From positions 186,001 to 250,000 of the forward strand of contig NZ_JABVZR010000002.1 in the NCBI RefSeq assembly GCF_017163935.1: a stretch of 64,000 nt of DNA. Direction: 5' to 3'. Source of the stretch: Novosphingobium terrae. GTDB taxonomy: Bacteria; Pseudomonadota; Alphaproteobacteria; Sphingomonadales; Sphingomonadaceae. Within the stretch, counting starts at the first letter, position 1. The number at the start of each line of letters is the position of its first letter. Made by a program: the position numbers and the translations under genes. Shown one piece after another: positions 45,247 through 54,212 of the stretch. The notes under the pieces are model-generated. The model had not been told where the DNA came from, ran no database searches, and saw nothing but the letters and a program-made list of their open reading frames with translations.

Positions 45247-45746
45247 TCAGCCGCTTCGCGCAGCACTCTTTGCATAAAGACCAGATCCAGCCAGCGGTCG
45301 AATTTGCGGCCCACTTCGGGCAAGCGCCCCACCTCGGCAAAGCCCAGAGCGTGATGCAGCGCGAGCGATCCGGCGTTCCCGGCCTCGATCCCGCCGATCA
45401 TGGCATGGAGCCCCGCCGCAACGGCCTGCTCGATCAGCGCCTCCATCAGCGCCCTCCCCACGCCCTGCCGATGGCTTTCGGGATGGACATAGACAGAATG
45501 CTCGATCGTATGGACATAGCCGGGCCATGGCCGGAAATCGCCATAGGAGGCAAAGCCCAGCAGGCGATCCCCAACCTCTGCGACCAGAACCGGAAAGCCG
45601 CGTTCTCGCTTGCCGGCCAGCCAGCTCTGGCGTTCCTCCAGCGTCACAGGCGTGTCATTCCACACCGCCGTCGTCTGCAGCACGGCATGGTTGTAGATCG
45701 CCATGATCGCGGCAAGATCACGCTCGCCGGCGTCGCGGATGATCAT
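45243..45746 (-). CDS. GNAT-family N-acetyltransferase (phosphinothricin acetyltransferase-like)
   Basis: 167-aa acetyltransferase. IRDAGERDLAAIMAIYNHAV and TAVWNDTPVTLEERQSWL match the PAT/BAR subfamily; HRQGVGRALMEALIE is the acetyl-CoA loop. It would acetylate small amines, possibly for resistance. It overlaps the XRE-cupin gene by 4 bp and is co-transcribed with it. Confidence 0.9.
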   Translation of the reverse strand: MIIRDAGERDLAAIMAIYNHAVLQTTAVWNDTPVTLEERQSWLAGKRERGFPVLVAEVGDRLLGFASYGDFRPWPGYVHTIEHSVYVHPESHRQGVGRALMEALIEQAVAAGLHAMIGGIEAGNAGSLALHHALGFAEVGRLPEVGRKFDRWLDLVFMQRVLREAAD

Positions 45747-46321
45747 GATCTGAACCCTCCCATACGGCCGATCACCACGGCATAATGACAGGGCCGTGGA
45801 CCGGGATTGTAAAAACAGACTTCCGCAGCCGCGCCAAGGGCCAGACAGTCGCCCGGATGGAGCAGCGTCTCCAGATCGCCTTCGCGGATGGCAAGGCTGC
45901 CCTCACGCAGCCAGATCGCATGATGCTGGAAGGCATAGCTCGCGGCGGGAAAGCAGGCCCGGGCGCCCGGCGGCATCTCGATCTCGACGATGTCCAGCGG
46001 GAATGGGTCCAGTCCAAGGACCTGTCGGCGCAGATAACCACTCTCCGGATCGACCCAACTCTTGCGGTCCTGCGCCCGGTTCAGGCGGCTTCCGCTTTGC
46101 TCGGCGCGCGCGAACAGAGCGGACAGGGTGAGGCCGAAAGCATTGCCGAGCCGCGCCAGCAAGGCCGCTGTGGGGCTGACATCGCCGCGCTCGATCTTGC
46201 TGATCATCGCCTTGGAAACGCCGGAGCGTTCAGCCAGATCGGCAATGCTCCACTGATGCGCCAGCCGCTCCGCCTTGAGGCAGTGGGCGAGTTGGCCAGC
46301 GCTATCCACTATATGATCCAT
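45743..46321 (-). CDS. XRE-family regulator with C-terminal cupin domain
   Basis: 192-aa regulator: N-terminal HTH (SIADLAERSGVSKAMISKIE) and C-terminal cupin sensor. MPPGARACFPAASYAFQHHA and DCLALGAAAEVCFYNPG give cupin motifs. It precedes and overlaps the GNAT gene, so it probably represses that gene and itself until a small ligand appears. Confidence 0.9.
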   Translation of the reverse strand: MDHIVDSAGQLAHCLKAERLAHQWSIADLAERSGVSKAMISKIERGDVSPTAALLARLGNAFGLTLSALFARAEQSGSRLNRAQDRKSWVDPESGYLRRQVLGLDPFPLDIVEIEMPPGARACFPAASYAFQHHAIWLREGSLAIREGDLETLLHPGDCLALGAAAEVCFYNPGPRPCHYAVVIGRMGGFRS

Positions 46322-46373
46322 TTAGCTACTATTGTTGAAATCGCCCCGCAGGTCAACGGTTGAAACCCTTGCG

Positions 46374-47003
46374 TCAGGTCCCGGGGGGCAGTGCATGCAG
46401 CGCCAGAGACGCGGCCAGACTCAGCATCACCACGCCGACAAAAGCATCGAGCATCCGCCATGCCGCAGGCTTGGCAAAGACCGGTTTCAGCAGTCGCGCG
46501 CCATAGCCCAGGCTGATAAACCATGTGAAACTGGCCGTTGCCGCCCCTGCCACGAAGATGGGCCGCAGCAGCGCGGGTTGCGAGGCGCCAGCGGCGCCCA
46601 TCAGCAACACCGTGTCGAGATAGACATGGGGGTTGAGAAAGGTGAAGGCCGCCGTGGTGGTCAGCGCCCGGGCCAGCGTGACGCCGCCGGCCTCGGTGAC
46701 CAGCATTGCCTCGGGCGCGGCCATGCGGCGCAGGGCCGCCACGCCGTACCAGCCCAGAAAAGCGGCGCCCCCCAGCGACAGGGCCATGGTGAGGCGGGGA
46801 ATGGCGGCCAGAAAGGCTCCCATCCCGGCCACGCCCAGCGAGATCAGCAGCGCGTCGGATGCCCCGCACAGCAGGACAATGGCGCCGACATGCTCGCGCC
46901 GCAGCCCTTGCCGCAGCACGAAGAGGTTTTGCGCGCCAATCGCCATGATCAGTGCGCCGGACAGGAGAAATCCCGAGGCGAAAGGGGTAAAAAGGCTTGT
47001 CAT
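46374..47003 (-). CDS. LysE/ArgO-family amino acid exporter
   Basis: 209-aa membrane protein with six helices. FASGFLLSGALIMAIGAQNLF and FTFLNPHVYLDTVLLMGA are the LysE landmarks. I start at ATG 47003. It exports basic amino acids such as arginine or lysine. It is divergent from an ArgP/LysG-type LysR, the classic pair. Confidence 0.92.
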   Translation of the reverse strand: MTSLFTPFASGFLLSGALIMAIGAQNLFVLRQGLRREHVGAIVLLCGASDALLISLGVAGMGAFLAAIPRLTMALSLGGAAFLGWYGVAALRRMAAPEAMLVTEAGGVTLARALTTTAAFTFLNPHVYLDTVLLMGAAGASQPALLRPIFVAGAATASFTWFISLGYGARLLKPVFAKPAAWRMLDAFVGVVMLSLAASLALHALPPGT

Positions 47004-47055
47004 GCGGTGGGAATGGGCAAGGGCGATGAATAAGTAAAACTTGTTCTTCTTATCC

Positions 47056-47076
47056 TGATGAAGCAATGCTTCATCA
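47056..47076. promoter_or_regulatory. Perfect 9-bp-arm dyad overlapping the ArgP-type regulator start
   Basis: TGATGAAGC-AAT-GCTTCATCA, 9-bp arms and a 3-bp spacer. The right end shares one base with ATG 47076 and an in-frame ATG 47058 lies inside it. If ATG 47076 is the real start this is a candidate autoregulatory operator for the ArgP-type protein; if 47058 is the start the dyad is coding. Confidence 0.5.
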
Positions 47077-47963
47077 TGCTGGACTATCCATCGCTCTGCG
47101 CCGTCTCCGCTGTCGTCACCGAGGGCAGTTTTGAAAAGGCCGCTGCCGCGCTCGCCATGACGCCTTCCGCCGTGTCGCAAAGGGTGCGCGGGCTTGAGGA
47201 GCGGCTGGGCTCGATCCTGATCCTGCGCGGATCGCCCTGCATGCCAACGGACCTGGGCAGCGCGCTCTGCGCCCATCTCGACCGGGTGCGGCTGCTCGAA
47301 CATGATATGGGCGCTGTGTTGGGGCAGCAGGCAGACAATCCCGCAGCGCTGACCTTGCGGGTGGCGGTCAATTCCGACAGCCTCGCGACATGGTTTCCCG
47401 CCGCCATCGCCACCTTTGCCCGCCAGACAGGCATCGCGCTGGACATCCGCATGGATGATGAGGAGCACACCGCCGACCGCCTGCGCTCAGGCGATGTGCT
47501 GGCCGCGGTGACGGCGGACACAAGGCCCGTGCAGGGCTGCAAAACCGCACATCTGGGCGCCTTGCGCTATGTCGCCTGCGCCAGCCCGGCTTTTATCGCC
47601 AGACATTTCGCGCAAGGCGTGACGGCGGAAACGCTGGCCCATGCGCCCTATCTGCGGTTCGATCGCCGCGATCTGTTGCAAGCCCGCTGGGCGCGTGAAG
47701 CCTTGGGCGCCGAACCGACCGGCCCCGTCCACTGGGTGCCCTCCACCACCGCCTTTATCGATCTGACGCTGGAGGATCTGGGCTGGAGCCTGCATCCCCT
47801 GTCTCTCGTGCAGGATCATCTGGCCGCCGGGCGGCTGGTGGAACTGCCTCCGCAGCGCCCCCTTGATGTGACGTTGCATTGGGTCGTGCCGCGCCTGCAT
47901 TCGCCATCGCTGCAGCATTTGTCGGCAGCGATCCGCGAGGTGGCAGGGCGCCTGCTGATGTAA
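47076..47963 (+). CDS. ArgP/LysG-type LysR regulator of the exporter
   Basis: LysR protein, 295 aa from ATG 47076 (301 from 47058). The N-terminal region LDYPSLCAVSAVVTEGSFEK and LAMTPSAVSQRVRGLEERLG match ArgP/LysG, which sense basic amino acids and activate the divergent exporter. The effector domain has LRVAVNSDSLATWFPAAIAT. A perfect dyad lies at its start, see the separate entry. A strong terminator follows. Confidence 0.92.
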   Translation: MLDYPSLCAVSAVVTEGSFEKAAAALAMTPSAVSQRVRGLEERLGSILILRGSPCMPTDLGSALCAHLDRVRLLEHDMGAVLGQQADNPAALTLRVAVNSDSLATWFPAAIATFARQTGIALDIRMDDEEHTADRLRSGDVLAAVTADTRPVQGCKTAHLGALRYVACASPAFIARHFAQGVTAETLAHAPYLRFDRRDLLQARWAREALGAEPTGPVHWVPSTTAFIDLTLEDLGWSLHPLSLVQDHLAAGRLVELPPQRPLDVTLHWVVPRLHSPSLQHLSAAIREVAGRLLM

Positions 47964-47981
47964 CAGCCCCAAACGCCAGCA

Positions 47982-48015
47982 GGGCGGGCTACCGAAGTAG
48001 CCCGCCCCACTTTTT
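47982..48015 (+). terminator. Rho-independent terminator of the ArgP-type gene
   Basis: GGGCGGGCTAC-CGAA-GTAGCCCGCCC, an 11-bp perfect stem with a tetraloop, then CACTTTTTC. It lies 19 bp after the LysR stop and faces the convergent OmpA-like gene, which may use the same structure in reverse. Confidence 0.9.
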
Positions 48016-48035
48016 CACGCCTGAAGCGATCAGCG

Positions 48036-48911
48036 TCAGCCGTTGACGTCAACTGCCTTGCTGACCAGAATGTTCACCGACACGCGGCGGTTCTGGGCCT
48101 TGCCCTCGGGCGTGTCATTGCTGGCGGCGGGGTCAGCCGTGGCCATGCCGCTCGGGGTCAGCATGCGATAGGGCTTCCAGTGGCAAGCCTGCTGCAGGTA
48201 ATGGATCACGCTGCTGGCACGCTTTTCGCTGAGCGCCTGGTTCGTATCGTCGCTGCCGGTCGAGTCGGTGTAGCCCACCACCAGGATCAGAGCGTTTTCA
48301 GTGCCTTCAGCCTGAGTGGCGGTCTGGCAGAGCTGGTTCTTGTCCTCAGCCGACAGCACGGCCTTGCCGGTGTCGAAGTGGACATTCATCGTGCTCTTGA
48401 TGTTGTACTTGTCGATGTCGCCCATGCGGCCGCGCAGCGCCTCGGTGGCGGCTTCATTGGCGGTGAAGCGCTGATCTGTGCCATTATGGATCATATTGGC
48501 AGTCTTGAGGTCGCCATTGCGCAGGGTGATCTGCGCAGCGAGCAGGCCATCGGGCGCCTGAACCGTCTTCACCGTCACCGGCAGACCGTTCATCAGCGAG
48601 CCGGGGCTCAGCTTGTTGCTGCCGAACAGACCTTTACTGGCCTTGATGGGCGTATTTTCATTGAAGCTGATGATCTGCTTCGTACCATCGGCGCCCGTGA
48701 CTTGCATTTTATTGCCAGTGCGGGCGGAAATGAAGCCCTTTACCTCAGGCCCGGCAGGCAGCTTTGAGGGGTCGGGGGCCTGCTCACCGGTGACGGTGAT
48801 GTCGCTGCGGGGCGCTGGCTGCTGGTCCTGCGCGTAAAGGCTGGAAGCCATTGGCATGGTACTTGCCGCCAGAAGGGCAATCATCCCTGTTTTCTTGAAC
48901 ATAGCACGCAT
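48036..48911 (-). CDS. OmpA-family outer membrane protein
   Basis: 291-aa envelope protein, start ATG 48911 after AAGGAG. Signal peptide ends about SSLYA. The C-terminal OmpA domain is clear: MNVHFDTGKAVLSAEDKNQL, VVGYTDSTGSDDTNQALSE, KRASSVIHYL and NRRVSVNILV. It binds peptidoglycan and anchors the outer membrane. The N-terminal half (VKGFISARTGNKMQVTGADG) is not a classic beta-barrel and looks like an extra beta-rich domain. Confidence 0.88.
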   Translation of the reverse strand: MRAMFKKTGMIALLAASTMPMASSLYAQDQQPAPRSDITVTGEQAPDPSKLPAGPEVKGFISARTGNKMQVTGADGTKQIISFNENTPIKASKGLFGSNKLSPGSLMNGLPVTVKTVQAPDGLLAAQITLRNGDLKTANMIHNGTDQRFTANEAATEALRGRMGDIDKYNIKSTMNVHFDTGKAVLSAEDKNQLCQTATQAEGTENALILVVGYTDSTGSDDTNQALSEKRASSVIHYLQQACHWKPYRMLTPSGMATADPAASNDTPEGKAQNRRVSVNILVSKAVDVNG

Positions 48912-49084
48912 AACGAGACTCCTTGCAAACACTGTTCTTGGCTTGCGCTTTTAATTCTGTCTCGCAGATGAAAAGTGCCCGCAAACCGGTTTTCACTTGG
49001 ACGAAACGGGCTTGACATGCGGCAAGTTGCAATTTTGGCACCAGTGATCCCATGCAACGCACGGCTAAACACAGCTGAACGGGG

Positions 49085-50122
49085 TCAGCTGGCGGTCTGA
49101 ACCGTGGGAATCACCGACATGCCGACATGCAGGCGATTCGCGCCCGTCTGACCCGGATCGATGACGATCCGCACCGCGAGTCGCTGGGTGATCTTGGTGA
49201 AATTGCCGGTGGCATTTTCCGGCGCCACGGCGGCGAAGGAGACGCCGGTTGCCGGGGCGATGCTTTCCACATGGCCCTTCAGCACCAGCCCGGGCACGGC
49301 ATCCACCGCCACGCTGGCCGCCTGACCGGGCCGGATGCGTGCCAGCTGGGTCTCGCGGAAATGGGCCTCGACATAGGCCTGCGCCACCGGCACCACCGCC
49401 AGCAGCGGCGCGCCCACCTGCACATAATTGCCCACCCGCACCCCGCGCTGGCCGATCACGCCATCCACGGGCGCGCGCACCTGCGTGTAGGAGAGGTTGA
49501 GCTTTGCCGCCTCCATCGCCGCCCGCGCCCGCGCCACAGCGGCCTCGGCATCGGCCAGCCGGGCCTGAAGCACCGGCAGCTGCGAGCGGGCCGCATCATG
49601 CCCGGCACTGTCGCGCCGTCTGGCGGCCTGATCGGCGGCCAGACGGGCACTGGCCTCCTGCTGCTCCTGCCGGCTGCCCGAACCGTCGCTGGCCAGATCC
49701 TGATAACGCCCCGCATTGGCCTGCGACAGGCTGATCGCCGCCAGATCGGCCTCCACATTGGCGCCGGCCTGAGCGATCAGGCTGGACTGGCGCGCCAGTT
49801 CACGCCGCAATTCCTCGGCCTTGGCCTGCGCCGAGGCGAGGTCGGCCTCGCTGGCCTGAAGCGCGACCCGGTAATCACGGTCATCGATCACGGCCAGCAG
49901 CTGGCCTTGCCGCACGCTCTGATTGTCGGCCACCAGCACCTGCGCCACAGTGCCCGAGACCTTGGGCGCCACCGTGCTGAAATCGGCGCCGACATAGGCG
50001 TCGTCGGTGGTCTGGCTGCTGCCGGCGCCTTCGTCGCGGGCCACGGCCCAGCCTGCTCCGGCAAGGGCGATCAGGCCAAGGCCGATCATCACGGGTTTGG
50101 GCGAAAGGGGGATGGGCATCAT
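49085..50122 (-). CDS. EmrA-type membrane fusion protein (second set)
   Basis: Periplasmic adaptor, 345 aa, start ATG 50122 or 50119 behind AAGGATTG. One N-terminal anchor, then TTDDAYVGADFSTVAPKVSG, long helical hairpin (residues about 75-190) and the C-terminal barrel TQLARIRPGQAASVAVD. The frame stays open for 729 bp upstream into the pump gene; I treat that as accidental, because the pump stops at 50125. It is last in the operon outer-membrane-factor, pump, adaptor. Confidence 0.92.
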   Translation of the reverse strand: MMPIPLSPKPVMIGLGLIALAGAGWAVARDEGAGSSQTTDDAYVGADFSTVAPKVSGTVAQVLVADNQSVRQGQLLAVIDDRDYRVALQASEADLASAQAKAEELRRELARQSSLIAQAGANVEADLAAISLSQANAGRYQDLASDGSGSRQEQQEASARLAADQAARRRDSAGHDAARSQLPVLQARLADAEAAVARARAAMEAAKLNLSYTQVRAPVDGVIGQRGVRVGNYVQVGAPLLAVVPVAQAYVEAHFRETQLARIRPGQAASVAVDAVPGLVLKGHVESIAPATGVSFAAVAPENATGNFTKITQRLAVRIVIDPGQTGANRLHVGMSVIPTVQTAS

Positions 50123-50124
50123 CG

Positions 50125-51651
50125 TCAATCCTTCGAGGGAGGCGCGGGAGGCGCGACATAAGTGAGGCACAGCGTCGGCGGGATCAGCAGCAGGGCCAGC
50201 AAAGCGGCAGCGCGATAGGCGTCGGCCACGGCCAGCGTGGCGGACTGGGCATGCACCTGTTCGAACAGGCCCGGGGCATGGTCGCCCAGCATGCCAGCAC
50301 GGTCGGCAAAGCCGCGCAGATGGGCAGAGGCGCTCACCAGCAGCAGCCTTTCGACCAGCACCGCCCCGATCACCGAGGCCAAGGTCTTGAGCGTGTTGAT
50401 CAGACCCGAGACATAGGGCGCCTCGGCAGGCCCGATCACGCCCACGGCCAGATAGAGGAAAGCCACCACGGACAGCGGCTGGCCAAGCGTCTGCAACGCC
50501 TGCGCCAGCCAGAACTGGCGCACCATCCAGTCCCCGGTCACGCCCGAGGCGATCCAGCAGGAAAGGCCGATCAGCAGCAGACCAAGCGCCATCACCTGCC
50601 GCGCATCCACCCAGCGCCGATAGAGCAGCCATGAAACCAGCGGCGCCAGAGCCAGCTGCGGCAGGGCAATGATCAGGCCGATCGGCGCGATCTGCTGCGG
50701 GCGGAAGCCCTGCGCCTCGCCCAGCTGCACGGCAGGCAGCAGCGCGGCGGCAATAATCACCACCAGCATGGCCAGGAACACCGGCATGCCAAGGCCATAG
50801 TTGCGGCGGCCCATCAACTGCAGCTTCACAAAGGGCGCCGGATGAAACCACTCGCTGACCAGAAACAGCGCGATCAGCGCCAGCCCGGCGGTGAAGCTTC
50901 CGGCAATCAGCGGGCTGTGGAACCAGTCCAGCCGCTCGCCCTCTTCCAGCGCAAAGGCCAGCAGCATCAGCCCGGAGGGGCCGGCCAGCAAGGCGGGCAA
51001 GTCCATCTCGCGCAGCCGCTCAAGGCGCAGCGGGTCTTGAGGCAGGCCCCACCAGATGGCCCAAAGCACGGCCAGAGCGGCAGGGATCACCTGCCAATAG
51101 GCCAGACGCCAGTCTCCCAGCCCGTCGATCCATGTCGCGGCGAGCCAGAGCGCCAGATTGGGGGAGAAGGTGGCCGTCAGCGAATAGAAGCCCAGACCCT
51201 GCAGCTTGATCGCCGGGGGCAGAAAGCGCAGGGCGGCGCTCATCAGCAGCGGGATCATCGCGCCTCCGGCCAGCCCCTGCACCGCGCGCAGGCCCATCAT
51301 CCAGCCCAGATCGGGCGCCAGCGGCAGCAGCACCGCGCAGAGCAGAAAGACACCGGTGATCGCCAGATGAAAGCGCCGCAGCGAGAAGGTGCCCGCCAGC
51401 CATGAGGCCACCGGCATCGCCGCCAGCTGCGCCCCTTCATAAATGGTGCTGAGCAGATGGGCATCATCCGTGGCCAGTCCGCGCGCTCCGGCGATATCGG
51501 CAAGCGCCAGCCCGCCGACCCGGTCGTTCAGCCCGGACATCATCGCCGCCAGCAGCACCCCGCCCAGCCCGGTGGCGATGCGCAGGTTCCAGACCGGAGC
51601 TGGCGAGGGGGCGGGTTTCGGCGGTGCCTCCAGCGCCACTGCAGCCGTCAT
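50125..51651 (-). CDS. EmrB-type MFS efflux pump (second set)
   Basis: 508-aa DHA2-type exporter, start ATG 51651. Recognisable pieces are LRAVQGLAGGAMIPLLMSAA, WIDGLGDWRLAYWQVIP and SGLINTLKTLASVIGAVL. It overlaps the outer membrane factor by 4 bp and precedes the adaptor by 2 bp, so all three are one operon. Helix 1 lacks the usual LD.TIVNVAL pattern (SGLNDRVGGLALADI), so its proton coupling may differ from the pump at 571. Confidence 0.88.
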   Translation of the reverse strand: MTAAVALEAPPKPAPSPAPVWNLRIATGLGGVLLAAMMSGLNDRVGGLALADIAGARGLATDDAHLLSTIYEGAQLAAMPVASWLAGTFSLRRFHLAITGVFLLCAVLLPLAPDLGWMMGLRAVQGLAGGAMIPLLMSAALRFLPPAIKLQGLGFYSLTATFSPNLALWLAATWIDGLGDWRLAYWQVIPAALAVLWAIWWGLPQDPLRLERLREMDLPALLAGPSGLMLLAFALEEGERLDWFHSPLIAGSFTAGLALIALFLVSEWFHPAPFVKLQLMGRRNYGLGMPVFLAMLVVIIAAALLPAVQLGEAQGFRPQQIAPIGLIIALPQLALAPLVSWLLYRRWVDARQVMALGLLLIGLSCWIASGVTGDWMVRQFWLAQALQTLGQPLSVVAFLYLAVGVIGPAEAPYVSGLINTLKTLASVIGAVLVERLLLVSASAHLRGFADRAGMLGDHAPGLFEQVHAQSATLAVADAYRAAALLALLLIPPTLCLTYVAPPAPPSKD

Positions 51652-53180
51652 GCGCCATGCTCCGGCGCGGCAGGGGGCGTCCATCCGCCGCCGATGGCCT
51701 TGTAGAGCGCCACCAGCGCGTCATTATGGGCCTGCCGGGAGGCCACATAATCAGCCTCACGATCCAGCCTCGCGCGCTGGGCGATCAGCACGGCCAGATA
51801 GCCGGTCGCGCCGGCCTGATAGCGCCGCTGCGCTACATGAGCCGCCACCCGGCTCTGATCGACGCCGGTTTTCGCGGCGGCCATCTGCGCCTCGCTGGTG
51901 CGGACTTCTTCGATGGCATCGTCGATCTCATGCCAGGCGCGCAGCACCGTGGCGCGGTAATGGATGGCAGCGGCCTGCTGATTGGCCTTGGCAAGGTCCA
52001 GCTGCCCCGCCAGTCGCCCGCCCTGAAAGATCGGCAGGCGCAGGATCGGCCCCAGCACAAATTGCCGCGCATCCCACAGCGGCAGATTGCTGAGGTTCAA
52101 CGCCTGAAACCCCAGACTGCCCCCCAGCGAGACCGAAGGGTAGAAATCGGCCTTCGCGCTGCCGATGTCAGCCGTGGCCGCATGCAGGCTGGCCTCCGCC
52201 GCGAGGATATCGGGCCTCCGCCGCGCCAGATCGGAGGGCAGGATGGGGGGCGGCGCCGCGGCAATCTCGGGCAGGGTCCGGGCCGGGCTGGCCAGCATGG
52301 AATCGAGCGCATGAGGCTCCAGCCCCGCCAGCAGGGCCAGCGCATTGCGGGCTTGTGCCGCCGCGCGTTCCAGCGCGGGCAATTGCGCATCGATGGCGGC
52401 CAGTTGCGTGCCTGCCGTGGCGGCATCGAAGCGGGTGGTCGCGCCGCGATCGAGGCGCTTTTCCGCGATGCGCTGCCCTTGCTCCACCGCCGCGCGATTG
52501 TCGCGCAGGATCGCCAGCTGCGCCTCCGTGGCGCGCAGATGGAGATAGGTGCGGGCCACCTCGGCGCTGAGCGAGACCTGCAGGGCCTCACGATCAAACC
52601 ACGCCGCCTGCGCCAGAGCGCGGCTGCCCTCACGCAGACGTCGCGCCTTGCCCCAGAGATCGAGTTCCCAGCTGGCATCGACACCGGCCTGAAACAGATC
52701 ATACTCGCTGGAGTTGCTGGCGGGCAGCGTGGTGGAACCGAAAGCGGCCGTGCCCCCGGCGTCTTCATTGGCCGGGCTGCCCGAACCGGTCAGCGAGAGA
52801 ATGCCCTTGGGGCTGGCCCTTTCCCGCTGATAGGAGGCCCCTGCCCCCGCCTGAGGCAGTCCCGCCGCCCCGGCGATCCGCAGCGCGGCCCGTGCCCGGC
52901 CAATGCGCGTTCCGGCCTCCGCCAGATCGAGATTGCCGGACAGCACCTGCTTTTCCAGCGCATCGAGCGTGCCATCGCCAAAACCCTGCCACCACGCTGG
53001 CGTGGGTGCGGCCTGCCCGGGCAGGGCACTGGCCGCAACGACGGTCGCGCGGGGAGGCGGCAAGGCGGTCGGCGCCTTGAAATCAGGGCCCGCCGTGCAT
53101 CCGCTCAGGGCTGCCGCTATGCCGAGGGCGCAGAGGCTGGCGGTCAGGGCGCTGCGCGGGGCGATATCATCCGGGAGCAT
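51648..53180 (-). CDS. NodT-family outer membrane efflux lipoprotein (second set)
   Basis: Outer membrane channel, 510 aa. The signal peptide ends in lipobox LSGC (Cys about 28) followed by TAGPDFKAP. Two efflux domains with ARRRPDILAAEASLHAATAD and FYPSVSLGGSLGF. Operon leader for EmrB and EmrA and probably controlled by the AraC gene upstream. Confidence 0.92.
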   Translation of the reverse strand: MLPDDIAPRSALTASLCALGIAAALSGCTAGPDFKAPTALPPPRATVVAASALPGQAAPTPAWWQGFGDGTLDALEKQVLSGNLDLAEAGTRIGRARAALRIAGAAGLPQAGAGASYQRERASPKGILSLTGSGSPANEDAGGTAAFGSTTLPASNSSEYDLFQAGVDASWELDLWGKARRLREGSRALAQAAWFDREALQVSLSAEVARTYLHLRATEAQLAILRDNRAAVEQGQRIAEKRLDRGATTRFDAATAGTQLAAIDAQLPALERAAAQARNALALLAGLEPHALDSMLASPARTLPEIAAAPPPILPSDLARRRPDILAAEASLHAATADIGSAKADFYPSVSLGGSLGFQALNLSNLPLWDARQFVLGPILRLPIFQGGRLAGQLDLAKANQQAAAIHYRATVLRAWHEIDDAIEEVRTSEAQMAAAKTGVDQSRVAAHVAQRRYQAGATGYLAVLIAQRARLDREADYVASRQAHNDALVALYKAIGGGWTPPAAPEHGA

Positions 53181-53254
53181 GGCGGGGCACTTTCAAGGCA
53201 TGGAAACAAGGCCTTGCCTCTAGCGCGCCGCATGAAATCGTGATGTCGCAAGTC

Positions 53255-53280
53255 TGGCAGATTATAGCTTGATCCTGCCA
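53255..53280 (-). promoter_or_regulatory. Promoter with TATAAT and dyad TGGCAG-N14-CTGCCA upstream of the second efflux operon
   Basis: On the minus strand a perfect -10 hexamer (53261-53266) lies inside the 6-bp-arm dyad, 80 bp before the outer membrane factor. No good -35 box is present at the normal distance, as expected for an activator-dependent promoter. The AraC protein is the natural candidate. Confidence 0.5.
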
Positions 53281-53302
53281 ATTCGTGATCAGCCGCGCCG
53301 GA

Positions 53303-54094
53303 TCACGCGATGACGCGGGTTTCCAGATATTTCCCCGGCGATTGGCCCAAAATCTTCCTGAACATGGTGATAAAGGCGCTGGCGCTTTCATAGCCCAGAT
53401 CCAGCGCGATGGTCTGAACCGCCACGCCTTGCGCCAGTTGCTCCAGCGCCAGCATGATCTGGAACTGCTGGCGCCAGCGCAGGAAACTCATGCCCGTTTC
53501 CTTCTGGATCAGGCGATGCAGGCTGCGCTCGCTCATGCCGATGCGCTGGGCCCAGAGGGCGATGGTCGCCCGGTCCGCCGGATCGGCGGCCAGCGCATCG
53601 GCGAGGCGGCGCAAGCGCGGATCTGCGGGCATCGGCAGATGGAGATGCTCGATGGGCGCCTCCTCCAGCGTGTTGAGCATGGTGCGGATCAGCGGTGCGG
53701 CACGGCCTTGCGGATCATAAAGCACCGGCAGGCGCGAGACCTCGATCACCAGCTCGCGCAGCAGGGGCGAGATCGCCATGGCACAGCATTCGCGCGGCAG
53801 TGCCTCGGCCAGATCGGGCGCGATAAACAGGCAGTAGAGTTCAAGCGCCCCCACCGCCTTCATGCTGTGAAGCACCCCGCTGGGAATCCACAGGGCGCCC
53901 TGCGGCGGCACCAGCCACCGACCCTTCGCCACATCGCAGGTGATCAGCCCGCGCACCGCCAGCACCAGCTGCGCCTTACGATGGGCATGGGGCTCTTTTT
54001 CCCAACCCTGCGTGACCATCTCCATGCCCATGGCCGAAACGGCACGGGGTGCATCCTGCGGCTCGAAGAGTTGATCGGTGTCGGGCCATGGCAT
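53303..54094 (-). CDS. AraC-family regulator of the second efflux operon
   Basis: AraC-type activator, 263 aa from ATG 54094, nine bases after GAGGGAG (an ATG at 54136 would give 277). The N-terminal cupin domain reads EPHAHRKAQLVLAVRGLIT and WLVPPQGALWIPSGVLHSM; the two C-terminal HTH motifs are IALWAQRIGMSERSLHRLIQ and IALDLGYESASAFITMFRKI. It is in the same orientation as the efflux operon, 122 bp away. Confidence 0.9.
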   Translation of the reverse strand: MPWPDTDQLFEPQDAPRAVSAMGMEMVTQGWEKEPHAHRKAQLVLAVRGLITCDVAKGRWLVPPQGALWIPSGVLHSMKAVGALELYCLFIAPDLAEALPRECCAMAISPLLRELVIEVSRLPVLYDPQGRAAPLIRTMLNTLEEAPIEHLHLPMPADPRLRRLADALAADPADRATIALWAQRIGMSERSLHRLIQKETGMSFLRWRQQFQIMLALEQLAQGVAVQTIALDLGYESASAFITMFRKILGQSPGKYLETRVIA

Positions 54095-54212
54095 GGCGCG
54101 GCGCTCCCTCGGCATGGCGCCATGGTTCAGCACCATGGCGGGAGTGGAACAGTCTTTCCATCAATGCTCCGGAATGACCATGCCTGCAGCCTATAGGGAG
54201 ATCGCCGCCCCG

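Noticed and set aside
48912..49084. TTGACA at about 49011 as a promoter
   Set aside because: It is on the plus strand, where no gene follows; the OmpA-like gene is on the minus strand.
50123..50851. Upstream extension of the second EmrA frame, which could be read as an EmrB-EmrA fusion or frameshift
   Set aside because: The pump frame is complete to its own stop at 50125 and the adaptor has its own ribosome site at 50122.
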